From positions 62,001 through 126,000 of the forward strand of contig NZ_FZOL01000001.1 in assembly GCF_900188455.1 (NCBI RefSeq): a stretch of 64,000 nt of DNA, written 5' to 3'. Below are positions 61,754 to 64,000 of the stretch, piece by piece. The position numbers were made by a program, and so were the translations under genes. Source of the DNA: Pseudomonas japonica (GTDB lineage: Bacteria > Pseudomonadota > Gammaproteobacteria > Pseudomonadales > Pseudomonadaceae). The notes below the pieces were generated by a model. It ran no database searches and had not been told where the DNA came from. It saw only the letters and a program-made list of their open reading frames with translations. The number at the start of each line of letters is the position of its first letter. Position 1 is the stretch's first letter.

Positions 61754-61812
61754 CGCTGCGAGATCCTGACCCGCGGGTTTACAATCAGCGCCCCCGATCA
61801 GGAGTTTCCGCT

Positions 61813-62286
61813 GTGCTGACTCATCTCGATTCCCAAGGTCGCGCCGCCATGGTCGACGTGACCGACAAGGCCGTGACCCACCGCGAAGCCGTGGCCGAAG
61901 CGCGGGTGCGCATGCTGCCGCAGACCCTGCGCATGATCGTCGACGGCGCCCATCCCAAGGGTGACGTGTTCGCCGTGGCGCGCATCGCCGGTATCCAGGC
62001 GGCGAAGAAGACCAGTGATCTGATACCGCTGTGCCATCCGCTGATGCTGACCAGCGTCAAGGTCGAGCTGAGCGCCGAGGGCGACGACTGCGTGCATATC
62101 GTCGCGCGCTGCAAGCTGGCCGGACAGACCGGGGTGGAGATGGAGGCGCTGACCGCCGCCAGCGTCGCGGCGCTGACCATTTACGACATGTGCAAGGCGG
62201 TGGACCGCGGCATGACCATCGAGAACGTGCGTCTGCTGGAGAAGCTCGGCGGCAAGAGCGGTCATTACCAGGCGGAGGCGCAATGA
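61813..62286 (+). CDS. moaC: Cyclic pyranopterin monophosphate synthase MoaC
   Basis: 157 residues with a GTG start (AGGAG 8 bases upstream). Molybdenum-cofactor step 1, with MoaA: forms cyclic pyranopterin monophosphate. Family motifs are [59 protein letters not shown] (around residues 105-127) and [10 protein letters not shown]. First gene of moaC-moaD-moaE; overlaps moaD by 4 bases. moaA is not in the window. Confidence 0.95.
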   Translation: MLTHLDSQGRAAMVDVTDKAVTHREAVAEARVRMLPQTLRMIVDGAHPKGDVFAVARIAGIQAAKKTSDLIPLCHPLMLTSVKVELSAEGDDCVHIVARCKLAGQTGVEMEALTAASVAALTIYDMCKAVDRGMTIENVRLLEKLGGKSGHYQAEAQ

Positions 62287-62528
62287 AGATCAAGGTGGTC
62301 TATTTCGCCCGCTACCGCGAGCTGCTGGGTCGCGATGGCGAAACCCTCGACGGTGCTTTCGGCCGGATCGAGGATGTGCGCCAGGCCCTGCTCGGCAAGG
62401 GCGAGGCCTATGCCGTGCTGGCCGAGCAGAACCTGATGTGCGCGCGCAACCAGGACCTGTGCAAGCCCGACGAAGCCCTGGTGGACGGCGACGAAGTGGC
62501 TTTCTTCCCGCCGGTCACCGGAGGTTGA
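62283..62528 (+). CDS. moaD: Molybdopterin synthase sulfur carrier subunit MoaD
   Basis: 81 residues ending in the obligatory Gly-Gly (PPVTGG), which carries the thiocarboxylate. Ubiquitin-like fold: [27 protein letters not shown]. Partner of MoaE. One base separates it from moaE. Confidence 0.95.
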   Translation: MKIKVVYFARYRELLGRDGETLDGAFGRIEDVRQALLGKGEAYAVLAEQNLMCARNQDLCKPDEALVDGDEVAFFPPVTGG

Positions 62529-62529
62529 G

Positions 62530-62976
62530 ATGAGCGTTCGGGTCCAGACCGCGCCCTTCGATCCGGGGGCGGAAACCAGTGCGATGCATGCGGCCAATGT
62601 CGGCGTCGGCGCCGTGGTGGCGTTCGTCGGGTATGTACGTGATTTCAACGATGGCCTCGAAGTGGCGGGGATGTTCCTCGAACACTATCCGGGGATGACC
62701 GAGAAGGCCCTGGGCAAGATCGTCGTCGAGGCCGAGCAGCGCTGGCCGCTGCTCAAGGTCGAGGTACTGCACCGCATCGGCGTCCTTGAACCGGGCGAGC
62801 CGATCGTCTTCGTCGGCGTCGCCAGCGCCCACCGCCAGGCGGCATTCGACGCCTGCAACTTCATCATGGATTACCTCAAGACCCGCGCTCCGTTCTGGAA
62901 GAAGGAACAGACCAGCAAAGGCGAGCGTTGGGTGGAAGGGAAGCAGAGCGATTCGGACGCCGCCGATCGCTGGTAG
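62530..62976 (+). CDS. moaE: Molybdopterin synthase catalytic subunit MoaE
   Basis: 148 residues. It transfers sulfur from MoaD to cyclic pyranopterin monophosphate. Conserved segments are GAVVAFVGYVRDFNDG, LEHYPGMTEKAL, VLHRIGVLEPGEPIVFVGV, and the active-site Lys residues in KTRAPFWKKEQ. Confidence 0.95.
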   Translation: MSVRVQTAPFDPGAETSAMHAANVGVGAVVAFVGYVRDFNDGLEVAGMFLEHYPGMTEKALGKIVVEAEQRWPLLKVEVLHRIGVLEPGEPIVFVGVASAHRQAAFDACNFIMDYLKTRAPFWKKEQTSKGERWVEGKQSDSDAADRW

Positions 62977-63002
62977 ATCCACTTTTCCCGTTGGTCTTCA
63001 AG

Positions 63003-63034
63003 GGACTCATCGCGGGCTTGCCTGCGATGAGTCC
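63003..63034. repeat. Palindromic hairpin after moaE
   Basis: GGACTCATCGC (63003-63013) and GCGATGAGTCC (63024-63034) are perfect 11-base arms with a 10-base loop, 26 bases after the moaE stop. It is REP-like (GCGGGCTTGCC core) and may end the moa transcript. Confidence 0.75.
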
Positions 63035-63067
63035 GCTCATCTCCGTCTGTTGTAATTTCGTACAATA

Positions 63068-63084
63068 GAGTCCAGTATGGACTC
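63068..63084. promoter_or_regulatory. 17-bp palindrome upstream of the amino-acid binding-protein gene
   Basis: GAGTCCA-GTA-TGGACTC, perfect 7-base arms, 81 bases upstream of the start and just after a TACAAT (63061-63066) that could be a -10 element. The position downstream of a -10 would suit a repressor operator. Confidence 0.5.
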
Positions 63085-63165
63085 ACAAGTACAAATACAG
63101 GCAGCACCTCCCCCTTTCCTCTGCTTTGTCACCACCCCAACAACAACGAGCGAGAGAGACCCAAC

Positions 63166-63945
63166 ATGAAGACCTCCCACCTGATCGCCGGTCTGGCCCT
63201 TGGCCTGTTCGCCAGCAGCCCGCTGTTCGCGGCCGACAAGCCCCTGCGCATCGGCATCGAGGCCGCCTATCCACCGTTCGCCTACAAGACGCCGGAAGGC
63301 AACATCGCTGGCTTCGACTACGACATCGGCAATGCCCTGTGCGCCCAGATGCAGGTCAAATGCGAGTGGACCGAGCAGGAATACGACGGCCTGATTCCTT
63401 CGCTGAAGGTGAAGAAGATCGATGCCGCGCTGTCCTCGATCACCATCACCGAGGAACGCAAGAAGTCCGTGGACTTCACCCACAAGTACTACTTCACCTC
63501 CGCGCGCCTGGCGATGAAGGAGGGCACCCAGGTCGACGACCAGTACGAGGCGCTCAAAGGCAAGCGTATCGGCGTGCAGCGCGCCACCACCACCGACCGT
63601 TACGTGCGCGCGGTGCTGGAGCCGAAGGGTGTGACCGTGGTGCCGTACACCACCAACGAAGAGATCTTCATGGACCTGGTCGCCGGACGCCTGGATGGTG
63701 TGTTCGCCGATACCATCCCGCTGCAGCTGGGCTTCCTCGACACGCCGAAGGGGCAGGGCTTCGCATTCGTCGGTCCGGAGCTGAAGGATCCGAAATTCGT
63801 CGGTGAAGGCGCCGGTATCGCCGTGCGCAAGGGCAACACCGAGCTGGTCGGCAAGCTGAACGCCGCCATCGACGCGATCCGCGCCAATGGCGAGTACCAG
63901 AAGATCCAGTCGAAATACTTCAAGAGCGATATCTACGGCGACTGA
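63166..63945 (+). CDS. ABC substrate-binding protein for basic amino acids (ArgT/HisJ/AotJ type)
   Basis: 259 residues with signal peptide [22 protein letters not shown]. Family 3 solute-binding protein: [74 protein letters not shown]. This pattern is typical of lysine/arginine/ornithine or histidine binding proteins. The permease and ATPase genes would be expected just downstream, outside the window. Confidence 0.9.
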   Translation: MKTSHLIAGLALGLFASSPLFAADKPLRIGIEAAYPPFAYKTPEGNIAGFDYDIGNALCAQMQVKCEWTEQEYDGLIPSLKVKKIDAALSSITITEERKKSVDFTHKYYFTSARLAMKEGTQVDDQYEALKGKRIGVQRATTTDRYVRAVLEPKGVTVVPYTTNEEIFMDLVAGRLDGVFADTIPLQLGFLDTPKGQGFAFVGPELKDPKFVGEGAGIAVRKGNTELVGKLNAAIDAIRANGEYQKIQSKYFKSDIYGD

Positions 63946-63972
63946 TCTGCCGCTCTGATGGAGCGTGGTTTC

Positions 63973-64000
63973 TGTAGGAGCGTGGCTTGCCCGCGAAGGA
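63973..64000. repeat. REP core at the window edge
   Basis: TGTAGGAGCGTGGCTTGCCCGCGAAGGA, the start of a REP element cut off by the window end, 28 bases after the binding-protein gene. Confidence 0.75.

Overview
The window is a chromosomal stretch of a Pseudomonas (fluorescens/putida-type). The evidence is high GC with strong third-position GC bias, a complete twelve-gene alginate operon (algD to algA) in the genus-typical order, the hmgR/hmgA-fahA-maiA homogentisate locus, a short LOV protein beside a LitR-like MerR regulator, and many REP/REPIN-type palindromes of the form TGTAGGAGC...GGTCCC. Almost all DNA is coding. I saw no tRNA, rRNA, CRISPR array or complete insertion sequence.

Layout. 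1-4.1 kb: the 3' part of an autotransporter, then a small membrane protein / nucleotidyltransferase pair and a repeat-rich gap. 4.1-9.2 kb: hopJ-DUF1244-folM on the minus strand, an antibiotic-biosynthesis-monooxygenase-like membrane protein, a light-response neighbourhood (LitR-like MerR regulator, PilZ-like protein, short LOV protein) and a MioC-like flavodoxin. 9.3-12 kb: an alpha/beta hydrolase, an SDR and a small membrane protein. 12-16.3 kb: the homogentisate pathway. 16.3-19.4 kb: SirB1-like protein, leucine dehydrogenase, SOS-regulated yebG and psiE. 19.4-25.6 kb: an ECF sigma / FecR / TonB-receptor unit, preceded by a fatty-acid desaturase and a PhnD-like protein that carry the same 20-base upstream sequence as the receptor. 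25.7-29.2 kb: a tight operon of a betaine-type binding protein, an ornithine-cyclodeaminase-family protein and an aromatic-lyase-fold protein that lacks the MIO-forming Ala-Ser-Gly. 29.2-37.1 kb: small proteins, a LysR regulator with a tripartite MFS efflux operon, and two SDRs. 37.1-40.3 kb: an RHS/TccC-like toxin with a thioredoxin-like partner. 40.3-57.6 kb: the alginate operon with its AlgU-type promoter and long leader. 57.8-64 kb: yaaA, a degenerate polysaccharide deacetylase, phoH-family ATPase, moaCDE and a basic amino-acid binding protein.

How genes work together. The hmg genes convert homogentisate to fumarate and acetoacetate under HmgR, whose perfect 17-base palindromic operator is visible. 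The alginate operon covers synthesis, polymerisation, c-di-GMP control, modification and export. Two REP-family sequences lie inside it, one apparently translated as the start of AlgK. The MFS, HlyD and OprM-type genes form one efflux pump, probably controlled by the adjacent LysR protein through two related palindromes.

The observations I rate highest are the MIO-less lyase operon (possibly betaine amino-acid degradation by trimethylamine elimination), the ECF regulon marked by the duplicated 20-mer, a MITE-like element inserted twice exactly in TA-containing stop codons, and the REP-derived N-terminus of AlgK.
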